From Bacteroidota bacterium (GTDB lineage Bacteria; Bacteroidota; Bacteroidia; Sphingobacteriales; Sphingobacteriaceae): a DNA stretch of 64,000 bases. Position numbers and translations under genes: made by a program. This document shows positions 51,613 through 61,436 of the stretch, piece after piece; positions within the stretch are counted from its first letter, which is position 1; each line of letters begins with the position of its first letter. A model generated the notes under the pieces. The model saw only the letters and a program-made list of their open reading frames with translations. It ran no database searches and was not told the DNA's origin. Where the stretch lies: the NCBI GenBank assembly GCA_018266915.1, contig JAFDZM010000003.1:39358-103357 (forward strand), given 5' to 3'.

Positions 51613-52750
51613 TATTAATGATTTGATTGTACATGCTGATATATTTTTCTGTCAGCTTTGCCTCGTCGAAATCCTTACGGATAATGTCTGGCGCGGCCTG
51701 CCTGATGCTGTTTAACTTATCTTTCTCTTCAAATATTCTGTTAATATAAGCACTAATGTCGTTTTCATCCAGTTCGCATATCCAGCCGAGTTTATTTGCT
51801 GTTACATAATCAGCCAAACCGACATGTTTACTTACCAATACAGGTGTACCAACCCCCAGGCTTTCTATTACCACATTTCCAAAGTTTTCATCGTGCGAGG
51901 GCAAAATCATCAGATCGTGTTGCTGCAATACCTTAAATTTATTCCCCCCCTGGAAACCTATCCAGCTAATATGATCAGCGATCCCATTATTTGCAGCGAT
52001 TGCCTTTAGCCGATCAATATAATCTACCTCGCCATCACCAGCAATTGTAAGATGATAAGGTGCGGTAACCGCTTTTAAAGCGTTTAATAAAATATCGAGT
52101 CCCTTTTTTTCTTCTATTCTTGAAAAGAATAATAACCTCAATGTCCCAGCATCTGAATATTCGCGCTTTTCATCGTTTACTCTTTCGGGCAGTACTACGA
52201 AGTTTGGAATAGTAATGGTTCGTTTAGGTAAGATGATGTTTTCAATAGCGCGCTTTTCCCTGTCGGATGTAACATGGATGGAAGACTTTTTTAATAATCT
52301 TTTCCCAATCAAACCATGAATGATTTGCTTGGGCAGGCTGTTTTTATTGCTGAATGAATACGCACTCAAAGTGCCTCTCGGTGAAATGACCACCGGCACC
52401 TGGCGTTTTATAGCAACCCAGCAGGAAAGCACGGATACCAAATTCCACCAGGCATGAATATGCACTACATCAAAGTGCCGGACCTCTTTCCGTAGCCTCC
52501 TTAACAAAGCCGGCGAAAAATGGCTATGATCTTTTGTTAAACGCTTAAAATAAGTAACGGGCACATCATCAACCATTACCCGTTCACCCGGAACAACCTG
52601 TAGTTCGATATCCCCGTTTGCAGTGGTCGTAAAAACTTCTGTATAACATCCTGCTTTGGTTAGCTGCTCACTTAGCTTAGAAACAGACATGGTAGGGCCG
52701 CCATAAATGTAAGCAGGTTTATACGATGCGTTTATTTGGAGTATCCTCAA
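51605..52750 (-). CDS. Glycosyltransferase family 4 (GT-B)
   Basis: A 381-residue retaining transferase starting with TTG at 52750 (MRILQINASYKPAYIYGGPT). This TTG fuses with the stop TGA of the Wzy-like gene as TTGA; the open frame to 52816 would overlap by 70 bp and has an unrelated N-terminus. The GT-B acceptor-side start 'YIYGGPTMSVSKLSEQL', the EX7E motif in 'DENFGNVVIESLGVGTPVLV', and 'GDGEVDYIDRL' are present. It resembles the GT4 reported with XrtY loci (from memory). Adds a sugar to the lipid-linked repeat unit. Confidence 0.9.
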   Translation of the reverse strand: MRILQINASYKPAYIYGGPTMSVSKLSEQLTKAGCYTEVFTTTANGDIELQVVPGERVMVDDVPVTYFKRLTKDHSHFSPALLRRLRKEVRHFDVVHIHAWWNLVSVLSCWVAIKRQVPVVISPRGTLSAYSFSNKNSLPKQIIHGLIGKRLLKKSSIHVTSDREKRAIENIILPKRTITIPNFVVLPERVNDEKREYSDAGTLRLLFFSRIEEKKGLDILLNALKAVTAPYHLTIAGDGEVDYIDRLKAIAANNGIADHISWIGFQGGNKFKVLQQHDLMILPSHDENFGNVVIESLGVGTPVLVSKHVGLADYVTANKLGWICELDENDISAYINRIFEEKDKLNSIRQAAPDIIRKDFDEAKLTEKYISMYNQIINNG

Positions 52751-54162
52751 GCGTGTTTTAAAACGTTTGTGACCAGTAATATTTTTTGGATAATCAGCAT
52801 ACTCACATAACTCCAAAAAACAGTGTTGATGATAAATTCAAAACTAAGACCCCGCCACATGATTTGGAATAGCCCGCTAAATATAAGTGCGGTCCCTAAA
52901 ACATACCCTCCAAATAGCTTCTCAGCTTTTATCGAGATCAATTGCGCTACGGCTCCGTAAAGGAAAAGAAAGACAAATACGCCCACCCCACCGAATGAAA
53001 GATAGGCGTCTACAATAAATGCCGGTTTTGCAGATACATTTGATCCGGCATTGATTACGCCGGCATCATAAACTCTTTGCATAACCAGGTTCTCGGTTAT
53101 AGGCTTGGATGACCAAAATACGCGCGGGATCAAAGCAATCCCTGACTGTTTTATCAACTTTAAACCATAATAATTTACATTTTGAGGGGTTGATTTTGCA
53201 AACTGGGTAAACATCGAGACTTCACTAAGCCTGAAAGTCAGGAAACCCCAGTTCGTATCACCCTGGCCAAAATCAGGTGAATCTTTATTTAATGCGGCAT
53301 CCAATGCGATTTGGGATGCCTGCTCTGCGTCGATATCCTCCGACCAGGCGTTTTCCCTGAAAATTCTATTGTAGCTCGGCAGAAATATAAATAGCAGAAG
53401 AAGAGCGGGAACAAAGGTAGCGATCACTATTTTTTTATAATTCGGGTATAAAAATATACCTAACACAAGGATGCTTATAATGATAGGTTCTTTAAAGCCT
53501 GATGTAAGCGCTGTATAGAAATTGGAGAAGTACAGGATCACGCAAATAACTGTGTTCCATATCTTTCGCCTCGGTATAGCAAAAGCCAAAGCCAAAGTTC
53601 CGGCAATGAAGCTTAAAGAGCTGAACTGGTTGGCAAATTGTGCCAATCCGGGTAATTTCAGAAATATATAAGAGACGGGTAATGTGACGAATGCAATAAT
53701 GAAAATAAGGTTCGTCATTTTATCAGAGTCTACCTGATATTTTTGTTTTTTGGGGTATTTCATAAACATCAATATCCCTGTTACGAAGGCTGCATGGCCC
53801 AAACAATAATATCGCTGACATTCCGCGGTCAACTCCAATTTCTCGTGGTCGATCAGAAAATAGGGCGTTGTTTTATGAAAATTCTCATACCCCAGCACAT
53901 TTAAGAAATAAAAAATAGTAGTGCTGCACATATATCCTGCAAAAATGATCTGAACCAGGATAATCGGCCTCATCAGCTGTTCGCCAAATGTCAGGTCATC
54001 AGGCAGTGGCCTTACCCAGCCGGTAAGCGTAATATAAAAAATCAGGAATGAACCAAGCCACGCAATCATGAATGATAGCTGTGGATCCGATTTGAATACC
54101 AATGCCAGCAGCCAGGGCATATACAAAGTCAGATACTTCTCAATTGCGAAGTTGGTTTTCAT
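52747..54162 (-). CDS. Wzy-like O-antigen/EPS polymerase
   Basis: A 471-residue polytopic protein with about eleven hydrophobic segments and a large loop around residues 250-330 ('NRIFRENAWSEDIDAEQASQ', 'GDTNWGFLTFRLSEVSMFTQF'), the arrangement of Wzy polymerases, which join repeat units in the periplasm. Sequence is poorly conserved in this class, so the call rests on topology and position between glycosyltransferases. The gene starts one base after the FkbM stop and its own stop is fused to the next start. Confidence 0.82.
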   Translation of the reverse strand: MKTNFAIEKYLTLYMPWLLALVFKSDPQLSFMIAWLGSFLIFYITLTGWVRPLPDDLTFGEQLMRPIILVQIIFAGYMCSTTIFYFLNVLGYENFHKTTPYFLIDHEKLELTAECQRYYCLGHAAFVTGILMFMKYPKKQKYQVDSDKMTNLIFIIAFVTLPVSYIFLKLPGLAQFANQFSSLSFIAGTLALAFAIPRRKIWNTVICVILYFSNFYTALTSGFKEPIIISILVLGIFLYPNYKKIVIATFVPALLLLFIFLPSYNRIFRENAWSEDIDAEQASQIALDAALNKDSPDFGQGDTNWGFLTFRLSEVSMFTQFAKSTPQNVNYYGLKLIKQSGIALIPRVFWSSKPITENLVMQRVYDAGVINAGSNVSAKPAFIVDAYLSFGGVGVFVFLFLYGAVAQLISIKAEKLFGGYVLGTALIFSGLFQIMWRGLSFEFIINTVFWSYVSMLIIQKILLVTNVLKHA

Positions 54163-54163
54163 T

Positions 54164-55009
54164 TTATGAAGGTATACAAAATAGATTTCCGGCTACCGCT
54201 GCCGATGCGTGTTTTACCAACTCACAGCCTACCGGGGTTATCTGGTACAAGGTGTAGCCTAAAGAACTCAGAAAGTCAAAGCACTCATTGAAGTTTTGGG
54301 CATTAGCTTCCCAGTAATTTTTATCGTATTCAAAAATTATTCGCGGTTTATATTTCCCGATGGTTTGTTTTAATCCGAGTAATACCTGGTATTCAAACCC
54401 TTCTACATCTATTTTAACAAGATCGAGCCGGTTAAGCGCTTTGATCTCAGGTAGTTCATCTGCAACTTTAATGATGACATGTTGTACTTCTGTGCCCGAC
54501 TGATTGTTAGAAATATTGAAGGTACCCTGGTTCCAGTTACCTTTGCTGATATGAAAGTCGGCTTCGCTTTCATGATTTGATAAAGCATAGGGGAAGAGCT
54601 TGACATTGTCAGCCTTATTAAGTTGGATATTGCGGCTCAGTTTTTCCTGCAAATGGATGAGGGGCTCAAAAACAAATACCTTCCCTTGTTCACCAACGGA
54701 TTTTGACATGCGGATACTTTGTAAGCCGATATTGCCACCAACGTCCATCGCAACACCCCCTGGATTCAGGGATATTTTAATCAGCTTATTTGTTTCATCC
54801 TCGTAGGTACCTGTGCTGAGAATGGTCCATTCAATATAATTATCGGCGCTTGTATAAATCGCAATATTTTCATCAGCAAGCCATACAATACCGTCTGATA
54901 TACTTGCTTTAAGATCTTCTGAGGCCTTAAACCAGCTGGACAATCTTTTCCTTCCAGGTAGTCTCCAGTTTCTTGTAAAATTTAACTTAATCTTGTCAGA
55001 TCGTTTCAT
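54164..55009 (-). CDS. FkbM-family methyltransferase 1
   Basis: A 281-residue SAM-dependent methyltransferase. Motif I 'AMDVGGNIGLQSIRMSK' (about 84-100), 'VFVFEPLIHLQEKLSRNI' with the acidic SAM-ribose ligand, and the family hallmark 'LDLVKIDVEGFEYQVLLGL' (about 195-213) are all present. FkbM-type enzymes O-methylate sugar or polyketide hydroxyls. Overlaps the upstream GT4 by 14 bp. Confidence 0.93.
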   Translation of the reverse strand: MKRSDKIKLNFTRNWRLPGRKRLSSWFKASEDLKASISDGIVWLADENIAIYTSADNYIEWTILSTGTYEDETNKLIKISLNPGGVAMDVGGNIGLQSIRMSKSVGEQGKVFVFEPLIHLQEKLSRNIQLNKADNVKLFPYALSNHESEADFHISKGNWNQGTFNISNNQSGTEVQHVIIKVADELPEIKALNRLDLVKIDVEGFEYQVLLGLKQTIGKYKPRIIFEYDKNYWEANAQNFNECFDFLSSLGYTLYQITPVGCELVKHASAAVAGNLFCIPS

Positions 55010-56153
55010 TCAGGTTATTCTCTATCGCTTCGGCAATATGTTCAAAGCTCCAGTTTTTTATAAGTTTTCTACTATTATCTCCGTATTCCCGCAATACAGC
55101 CTTCGAATTTATCAATTTTGCCAATTTAGCAATTAAGTCGTCTGCACGATTGCTCTGAAAAATTGCGCCATTATAATCTTCTTTTACCAGGTCCACAGCG
55201 CAGCCTACTTTATCTGAAGTCAGTACAGCCAGGCCGCAGGCCATCGCCTCGTTTATGGCCAGTCCCCAGGTTTCACTGATTGAAGGTAAGCAAAACAGAT
55301 CGGCAGCCTGGTACAATACCGGCATATAGGTTTGATTCTGAAAATCGAGGAAATGAATATTTGATGAATTGCTTGTAGCAGCCAATTTTTTTAATTCGGA
55401 TTCAAGCGGCCCATTGCCAACCAGCAGGAGTTTTATGTTGCCTTTGTGCAAATTAATAAAGGCAGAAAGCAACAATTCTACATTCTTTACATGGTCAAAC
55501 TTGCCGGCATATAATATCAAAATTTCTTCGTCTTTTATATTCAATGATTGTCGAAGCTCTGCAGCTTCCTCTGAGTAATCTTTTTCAAAGCGTGAGTTAT
55601 CTATAGCATGCGGGGCGAAGCTTAATTGATCCTCACTTAACCCATATTTTCTAAAGTAGGTTTTATTATTTGTGCCGACATAAAAAGCATGATCCACATG
55701 ACGGTATACCCATCGCAAAGCAAAGTATTTTATGATTCCCTTTAATCCGGTCGGTTCGTTTAAAAGAGTGGAATCGCCGCGGAAGTACACAGGTATTTTA
55801 TTGTGATAATACTTGATGGCTTTTAAGTGCCCTTTATAGGCCCATCCGAAAAATAACACAGCATCAGGATTCCAGACACTAATTTGTTCTGTTAGTTTAG
55901 GATTAACTATTCCTTTTGTATGATGTGTGCCTGGGTCTCGTGCTGTATTTAATACCCATTCATAAGGGTATCCATCTAACAACGGAATATCCCAGTTCAC
56001 TTTTTGCCCGAACCCGGGATCAAATTTATCCAAAGCCTTTTCGCCCCAGGTATAATATACTTTTATCGAAATAAGCCCCCGCTGATGAAGGAGCTTAAAT
56101 ATCGGCGCGTAATATTGTATAGGGTGAGTGGTAATTATCGCCAGTCTTTTCAT
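54996..56153 (-). CDS. Glycosyltransferase family 4
   Basis: A 385-residue GT-B enzyme. N-terminal 'RLAIITTHPIQYYAPIFKLL' is a common start in this group. The nucleotide-sugar half has 'ILYAGKFDHVKNVELLL', 'LLVGNGPLESELKK', and EX7E in 'SETWGLAINEAMACGLAVLT'. Probable role: one glycosidic link in the repeat unit. Two bases separate it from the upstream GT gene. Confidence 0.93.
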   Translation of the reverse strand: MKRLAIITTHPIQYYAPIFKLLHQRGLISIKVYYTWGEKALDKFDPGFGQKVNWDIPLLDGYPYEWVLNTARDPGTHHTKGIVNPKLTEQISVWNPDAVLFFGWAYKGHLKAIKYYHNKIPVYFRGDSTLLNEPTGLKGIIKYFALRWVYRHVDHAFYVGTNNKTYFRKYGLSEDQLSFAPHAIDNSRFEKDYSEEAAELRQSLNIKDEEILILYAGKFDHVKNVELLLSAFINLHKGNIKLLLVGNGPLESELKKLAATSNSSNIHFLDFQNQTYMPVLYQAADLFCLPSISETWGLAINEAMACGLAVLTSDKVGCAVDLVKEDYNGAIFQSNRADDLIAKLAKLINSKAVLREYGDNSRKLIKNWSFEHIAEAIENNLNETI

Positions 56154-56155
56154 TT

Positions 56156-57457
56156 TCAGGCAATACCCCCTTCAAAATAATTTATCGCTTTAGCGAATAG
56201 TTCAGTTTGAAGCCTAGTTAAATTTTTAGCACTGTAATGATCAAACCCGTCTTTAAGCGTAATTGGCTGTAATGATTTTACCCCCCAATCGCGAAGGGTA
56301 GCATATACTGGTTTCGCCTGTGCATCATCATCCGGAAAAGTATGCAGGTTGACTCCGGAGGTGCATTCCCTGATCGTATTTACTATGTTGCTGTCCCTAT
56401 TAAATATCGCTATCAAAGGCTTCTGCGTCACAAGATAAGGGTAAATTTTAGATGCCGAATATCCCGGAGAATCAGAGCCGGGTATAAATAAAGCATCTGC
56501 ATCCTGAAGCGTAGCCAGGGCATGATAAAAGCTTATCCGGTCAGTCAGCTCTATCACATTATTTTCTATCCCGAATTGTTTTGCCAGTGGCATTATGGTT
56601 TCCTTGCCCCTGCCTGCCGGTGCATAGCTTGTGCCGATAAAATAGAACCGCAAAGTTTTGAATATCTCAGGTTCGTTAGCTATGCCATTTTTTATGGCTT
56701 CAAACAACATGCTGGTCGCCTTACGCATATCTGCACCGCCCCGGCCAATATAAACCACATTTGTATATCCGGGTTCTAAGAGATTTTTAAAATTAGAATG
56801 ATTTTGCCGGGCAATATCCATATCAGGACTGAAGGCGCCGAATGGGATCATAGTTGAGGGAACGTCTTTTATTGCCTTATACCGATTTTTTAAATCGGTT
56901 ATATATTTATTGGATACGGCAATCAGCCCATCTACCCGTTTCATCGCAATCGGTTCAAGGTATTTATTTAATCGATACGAAAACCAATATTTTGGCGGCT
57001 GCTGATCTTTAGGTTTATCCCTGTAATATTCTGAATGCCAGGGGTCCTGCATATCGATCACATAAGGAATATTGAATTTATTTTTCCAATAATTGCCCAA
57101 AATGCAAACCGGGAACGCTGTTGTTGAAAAATAGATCAGGTCGAACTTCTTGACAGATAACAACCTATTGACTGCTTTTTTATAAAACCACAAAGAACGC
57201 AATGCCAAACTGCCCAGCCCCAATTTTGATGTCCACTTTTTATCAAATGCCTTTACCTGGTGAATTTTGATATCGCCAGGTATACTCTGCAACAGTAATT
57301 CATCCTTCACCATTTCTGAATATAGTGGATCGACCGTAACTATTTCAGCATCCCAGCCAAAATTTCTGAAATAAGGCAGACTCATCCGGATGCGTTGCAT
57401 ATCCGCTGCATTGGAAGGTGCGAAGTATGGTGAAATGATCAATACCTTTTTATTCAC
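56156..57457 (-). CDS. Glycosyltransferase (GT4-like, GT-B)
   Basis: A 433-residue GT-B protein starting with GTG at 57457, 8 bp inside the preceding gene. N-terminal 'VLIISPYFAPSNAADMQRIR' and 'NFGWDAEIVTVDPLYSE' are typical of EPS glycosyltransferases. The C-terminal domain has 'TNVVYIGRGGADMRKATSML' and 'DADALFIPGSDSPGYSASKI'. The canonical EX7E is not obvious, so activity or family placement is less sure than for its neighbours. Confidence 0.85.
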   Translation of the reverse strand: MNKKVLIISPYFAPSNAADMQRIRMSLPYFRNFGWDAEIVTVDPLYSEMVKDELLLQSIPGDIKIHQVKAFDKKWTSKLGLGSLALRSLWFYKKAVNRLLSVKKFDLIYFSTTAFPVCILGNYWKNKFNIPYVIDMQDPWHSEYYRDKPKDQQPPKYWFSYRLNKYLEPIAMKRVDGLIAVSNKYITDLKNRYKAIKDVPSTMIPFGAFSPDMDIARQNHSNFKNLLEPGYTNVVYIGRGGADMRKATSMLFEAIKNGIANEPEIFKTLRFYFIGTSYAPAGRGKETIMPLAKQFGIENNVIELTDRISFYHALATLQDADALFIPGSDSPGYSASKIYPYLVTQKPLIAIFNRDSNIVNTIRECTSGVNLHTFPDDDAQAKPVYATLRDWGVKSLQPITLKDGFDHYSAKNLTRLQTELFAKAINYFEGGIA

Positions 57458-58673
57458 CTATCGTTTGTTTGACAAGGGCTAAAAACTTTTGACTTTCGCT
57501 TTCCCAGTTTAGCTGCTTATGTGCAGTATTTAAAGCGGCTTTGCGTGTTTCAAAAAGCTGATCTCTGTTTTCCTGATAGTATAAAAGAACTTCCGCTAAA
57601 GACTGAACGTCGCCCCCCTGGTATAATTTGCCGATGGACGGATATTGATTCATCAATTCCGTTTGGGCCGATGTGTTACTGGCAATTACAGCAAGTCCCG
57701 ACTGCACGTAGGTGAATATTTTGTTTGTTAAACAGATGTCACGGTTATACGGAGTGTTCTTTTCCAATGCCAGCCCGATATCAAATTGATTAGCAAATGC
57801 AATAATATGATCAGCTGGAATTGGTTCATGAAAATGAATTTTACCGGGTTGATCATTGAATCTTTTTAAAAAATCGCTTTTAACAGAAGACCCGGCATCG
57901 CCTAATAAATGCAGTTCAAACGGATAATTATTTAATAATGCCAACGCCTCTATAACATCTTCCAAACCTCTTCCTGTGCCTACGGTTTGTGAAAACCAGA
58001 ATAACTTTATTGGTTGATCTTTATGTGGATTTATTTCTAACCGTTTATCTGATTCAAAAACATTATTGATAACCACATTTTTTAAACCGGGATACAATTT
58101 TTCATATTCCCTTGAAATTAATGGGCTTGCTATTGTAATGTAGTCTGCTTTTGGCAAATATTTGTCGTCCAGGTATTTTGAGATTTTAAAATAGAATGAG
58201 TTTGTATCATCATCTGCTTCCCGCCTGTGAAAATCTTCCGCGTCGAATCCGCACTTCGCATCATTTTTTTTTGCTGCTTTTATGGCCGCAGGCAATGCAG
58301 CGTGTACATGTGCTATATAAAGATCAGCCTTAATTGATTTTGCCTTTTTTAGCAGATCGGGATAGGTTCGTCCTTTTGCAATTTCTGCAACACCAAATTT
58401 CAGCGTCAGGTTTTGAGCAATAAATCTGAATAATTTTAACCGGAGACGTGTATAGAAATAAAGGAGCTTGTTTTTATAAGGAGCCCCGCCTGCCAGCACA
58501 GGCACCCATCTGGCTTTTGGGAATAGTAATTTGTCTGATTCCCAGGCCCATTGGTTCCAGTACGAATAGATCACATAAACTTTATATCCGTTTTGTGTTA
58601 AAGCGTTAGCCTCCTTCACTAACCTGGGGTTGGTTGAAGGCTGGCCGACAGAAATCAGAGCGATCGTTTTCAA
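57450..58673 (-). CDS. Glycosyltransferase (GT4-like)
   Basis: A 407-residue GT-B enzyme. It starts with TTG at 58673, one base after the TAG of the preceding methyltransferase gene (MKTIALISVGQPSTNPRLVK). 'KLFWFSQTVGTGRGLEDVIE' and 'CLTNKIFTYVQSGLAVIAS' fit the second Rossmann domain of GT4/GT94-type enzymes. No clear EX7E. Sits in the chain of glycosyltransferases for one repeat unit. Confidence 0.87.
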   Translation of the reverse strand: MKTIALISVGQPSTNPRLVKEANALTQNGYKVYVIYSYWNQWAWESDKLLFPKARWVPVLAGGAPYKNKLLYFYTRLRLKLFRFIAQNLTLKFGVAEIAKGRTYPDLLKKAKSIKADLYIAHVHAALPAAIKAAKKNDAKCGFDAEDFHRREADDDTNSFYFKISKYLDDKYLPKADYITIASPLISREYEKLYPGLKNVVINNVFESDKRLEINPHKDQPIKLFWFSQTVGTGRGLEDVIEALALLNNYPFELHLLGDAGSSVKSDFLKRFNDQPGKIHFHEPIPADHIIAFANQFDIGLALEKNTPYNRDICLTNKIFTYVQSGLAVIASNTSAQTELMNQYPSIGKLYQGGDVQSLAEVLLYYQENRDQLFETRKAALNTAHKQLNWESESQKFLALVKQTIGE

Positions 58674-58674
58674 A

Positions 58675-59394
58675 CTACTTTACGCAATCTACATACAGCG
58701 AGTGATTGCTGTGATTTTCAAGATCGTCTTTTAGCTGATCATCAAGCGACTCCCGGAAGTTTTGCCTGGTTATATTTTTGAATCCATGTTTAAGCAAAAC
58801 ATATTTCAAAGCTTCATAGTCATAGGCATATTTATGCTCACCATCTTGTCTGAAAACATGGTTCAGGATAGCGACTTTGGTGTCAAAACCTTTTGGAAGC
58901 GCATGAATATCATATCCTAAACCGTTCCATAAGCTTTCGTCATTTTTAGCATAAGCCAGGATGAATTTTTCGATGTCGGGAACAGCAATTCTTAATACAG
59001 CGCCTTCTTTCATCACTCTTCTGCACTCATGTAAAAAGAAGGGCACCTCAGATTTTTTATCCAGGTGTTCAAAAAAATGTTCAACCCTTACCCGGTCGAC
59101 AGTCCCATTTTTAAAAGGTAAACGTTTTCTTGAATCGAATGTAAACGAAACGTTTCTAAGATTCATTAAGTCGACATTCACCCATCCATCGAAACCAAAT
59201 GGGCCGCAACCAATATTTAAGCTGATATTTTCGGCCTTCAGGAATTTTTTGACGGCCATCCGTTTTATAGGATTGAGCCGGTAATTCATTCTGCTCCGGT
59301 AGGCCCGAAACTCGACTCTAAGAATAGTAAGTATCTCCGGCGAAACCGGCGATATTTTAGTGATCATCTTACCTATTCTTTGCTTTGCAGTCAT
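58675..59394 (-). CDS. Class I SAM-dependent methyltransferase
   Basis: A 239-residue protein. 'SLNIGCGPFGFDGWVNVDLM' (about 58-77) is motif I with the acidic residue at strand 2, 'VRVEHFFEHL' and 'HECRRVMKEGAVLRIAVPD' follow. This layout is common in methyltransferases of polysaccharide loci, where it is often annotated as acting on SAM-dependent capping or O-methylation; the exact acceptor is unknown. Confidence 0.9.
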   Translation of the reverse strand: MTAKQRIGKMITKISPVSPEILTILRVEFRAYRSRMNYRLNPIKRMAVKKFLKAENISLNIGCGPFGFDGWVNVDLMNLRNVSFTFDSRKRLPFKNGTVDRVRVEHFFEHLDKKSEVPFFLHECRRVMKEGAVLRIAVPDIEKFILAYAKNDESLWNGLGYDIHALPKGFDTKVAILNHVFRQDGEHKYAYDYEALKYVLLKHGFKNITRQNFRESLDDQLKDDLENHSNHSLYVDCVK

Positions 59395-59420
59395 AATATG
59401 ATATTTAAATTTCTAGTCAC

Positions 59421-60446
59421 TTATTGTTCATTAAACAAATCCAGGTATTGGCGTGAAATAGTTTTTGCGTCGAAACGAGCTTCTCCAATTTTCCGGCAGG
59501 CGCTTCTATCAATGGCTGATATATTTTTCACGGCTCCGATCATTTCTTCCTTGGTGCTTGTAATAAATCCGGAAATCCCCTGATTGATTACCTCTGGTGC
59601 CGAGCCTCTTTTAAAAGCAATAACCGGTGTCCCGCATGCCATCGCCTCAGTCATCACCATGCCAAAAGGTTCATCCCATTCAATAGGGAACAATAAAGCT
59701 TTTGATTGACCGAGATATTGATTTTTTGCATTATCGTTTAATGGCCCGAGATAAACGATTTGTCGCCCATCGATCTGTGGCTCGATCTCCGTTTTAAAAT
59801 ATTCGTAATTGTCGGCTGTATGCGAGATGTTGCCGCCGATAATCAGCTTATCGCCTGTTTTCTTAGCAACCTGTATAGCGGTATGAACACCTTTTATGCG
59901 ATCAAGCCTGCCTAAAAACATCAACGGAGCATCCTCGTCTACACGTTCGCGCAATTGATATTGGGAAAAATCGATGGCATTATAAACGGTCTTCCAGTTA
60001 CCTGCCACGTTCCCGGTTGACACACAATAATTACTGCACGCCGTAAAGATCAAATTACGGTTGGGCAGGCTGGTGAAGAATTTGATACCCTTTGTAGAAA
60101 CCGGGCGGCCATAAGTCATGATCTTTTTCACGCGGTTGTTTAGAACTGGCAACAGATAGATCAATCTTCCAAAATTATGGATCAGGTCGAAATTCTTTTT
60201 ATTCTTTGACAAGTATCGCCACACAAACAACATTTCTTTTTGTCGCTGTCTGTCTGAACGGTTTAAATCATTTATCCCAAAAGGTACTGTCTCACCACTA
60301 CAATGAGAATCGGGCCCGGCGAGTATTGTAACCTGGTGCCCTAACCTTATATATTCTTCAGCAAAAAGATAAACCAAACGCTCGTGTCCGCCATACAGCG
60401 GTGGAGGTACTGGAATGCCCGGATCCATTATCAATAATATTCTCAT
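59421..60446 (-). CDS. Glycosyltransferase family 4
   Basis: A 341-residue GT-B enzyme. 'RILLIMDPGIPVPPPLYGGH' at the N-terminus, 'APLMFLGRLDRIKGVHTAIQ', and EX7E in 'DEPFGMVMTEAMACGTPVIA'. The ATG overlaps the stop of the previous gene as ATGA (60443-60446). A 26-bp gap to the next gene is the largest inside this part of the operon. Confidence 0.93.
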   Translation of the reverse strand: MRILLIMDPGIPVPPPLYGGHERLVYLFAEEYIRLGHQVTILAGPDSHCSGETVPFGINDLNRSDRQRQKEMLFVWRYLSKNKKNFDLIHNFGRLIYLLPVLNNRVKKIMTYGRPVSTKGIKFFTSLPNRNLIFTACSNYCVSTGNVAGNWKTVYNAIDFSQYQLRERVDEDAPLMFLGRLDRIKGVHTAIQVAKKTGDKLIIGGNISHTADNYEYFKTEIEPQIDGRQIVYLGPLNDNAKNQYLGQSKALLFPIEWDEPFGMVMTEAMACGTPVIAFKRGSAPEVINQGISGFITSTKEEMIGAVKNISAIDRSACRKIGEARFDAKTISRQYLDLFNEQ

Positions 60447-61429
60447 GGATAAACTGTACCGACAATGTCGAGCATCGCCCTGGCACTTTTTTCAAGGGTG
60501 AGGTTTTGCAAAATATAATCTCTTGGATGATAAACGCCAGCTTTAACGTTTTCCCAGAAATCGCCGATCTTTTTACTGAAATCATCAGGATCAGTAAACT
60601 TCATGCCGCAGGTTTCATCAAAGAATGGAACCGAGCTTGCAGGCACTGGCTTTGGCTCATTCCAATCGGTTTTTAAATGCGGATCGAGATACCAGCCCTG
60701 GTTCCAGGCAAAGACTGGAATATTCATCGACATAGCTTCGCAGCAGGCAAACCCCTGGCTCTCATGTTCGCAGAGGAATACCATTGCCTTGCTTTGATTG
60801 AGCAAGTCGAAATATTCCGCCTCTTTATAATTACTATAGACGATCTCAGTATGCTTCAATCCCAACTGCTCAAGCTTTGCAATAACAGGGCGCGCCAGTT
60901 TATCATAAGTCTCCTGCTTATTCCACATGATCTTATTGTAGATCAGGATATCGAACTGTTTTGACGCACCACTATCCGGCGACCATTTTTTTGTATCGAT
61001 TCCCGCAGGCCATATGCCACATTTGTCTGCACCATAATGTGCAGCATATAAGTCTCTGGTCCACTCAGAGTGTTGCAGGTAGGTTGCCACCGGGTATTTC
61101 TCGAACAGATCGGGCCATTCACTCGGGTGCGTCATTAGTGCAATACCGGCAATGATCTTGTTAGGAGCGGAATAATCTTTTAAAGCATAGCGCCCGCTGC
61201 CGAGTACTATCACCGGCTCTCCTGGTTTTAATCTTTTGAAAGGAAGGTTGACATCGTAGTCAACTTTAAGTTCGTCCAATCCTTTGCACAAGTTGATGAA
61301 TACCTTTTGGATACCGCCTATCTTGTTCCCCTTGATCATTTTCCTAACGGCAGGAAGTACATACCGGTCACCGGGAATAAAACGGTCGGTTGAGGGAGGA
61401 GTGCGGAAGTAAAGATGAAGCTTGCGCAT
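60443..61429 (-). CDS. Glycosyltransferase, GT1/GT4-like
   Basis: A 328-residue GT-B protein. The C-terminal half has 'ILIYNKIMWNKQETYDKLAR' and EX7E-like 'HESQGFACCEAMSMNIPVFA'. The N-terminal half contains 'IGGIQKVFINLCKGL' near residue 36. Likely adds a sugar in the same repeat unit. It is seven bases behind the epimerase gene. Confidence 0.87.
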   Translation of the reverse strand: MRKLHLYFRTPPSTDRFIPGDRYVLPAVRKMIKGNKIGGIQKVFINLCKGLDELKVDYDVNLPFKRLKPGEPVIVLGSGRYALKDYSAPNKIIAGIALMTHPSEWPDLFEKYPVATYLQHSEWTRDLYAAHYGADKCGIWPAGIDTKKWSPDSGASKQFDILIYNKIMWNKQETYDKLARPVIAKLEQLGLKHTEIVYSNYKEAEYFDLLNQSKAMVFLCEHESQGFACCEAMSMNIPVFAWNQGWYLDPHLKTDWNEPKPVPASSVPFFDETCGMKFTDPDDFSKKIGDFWENVKAGVYHPRDYILQNLTLEKSARAMLDIVGTVYP

Positions 61430-61436
61430 TAAATTT

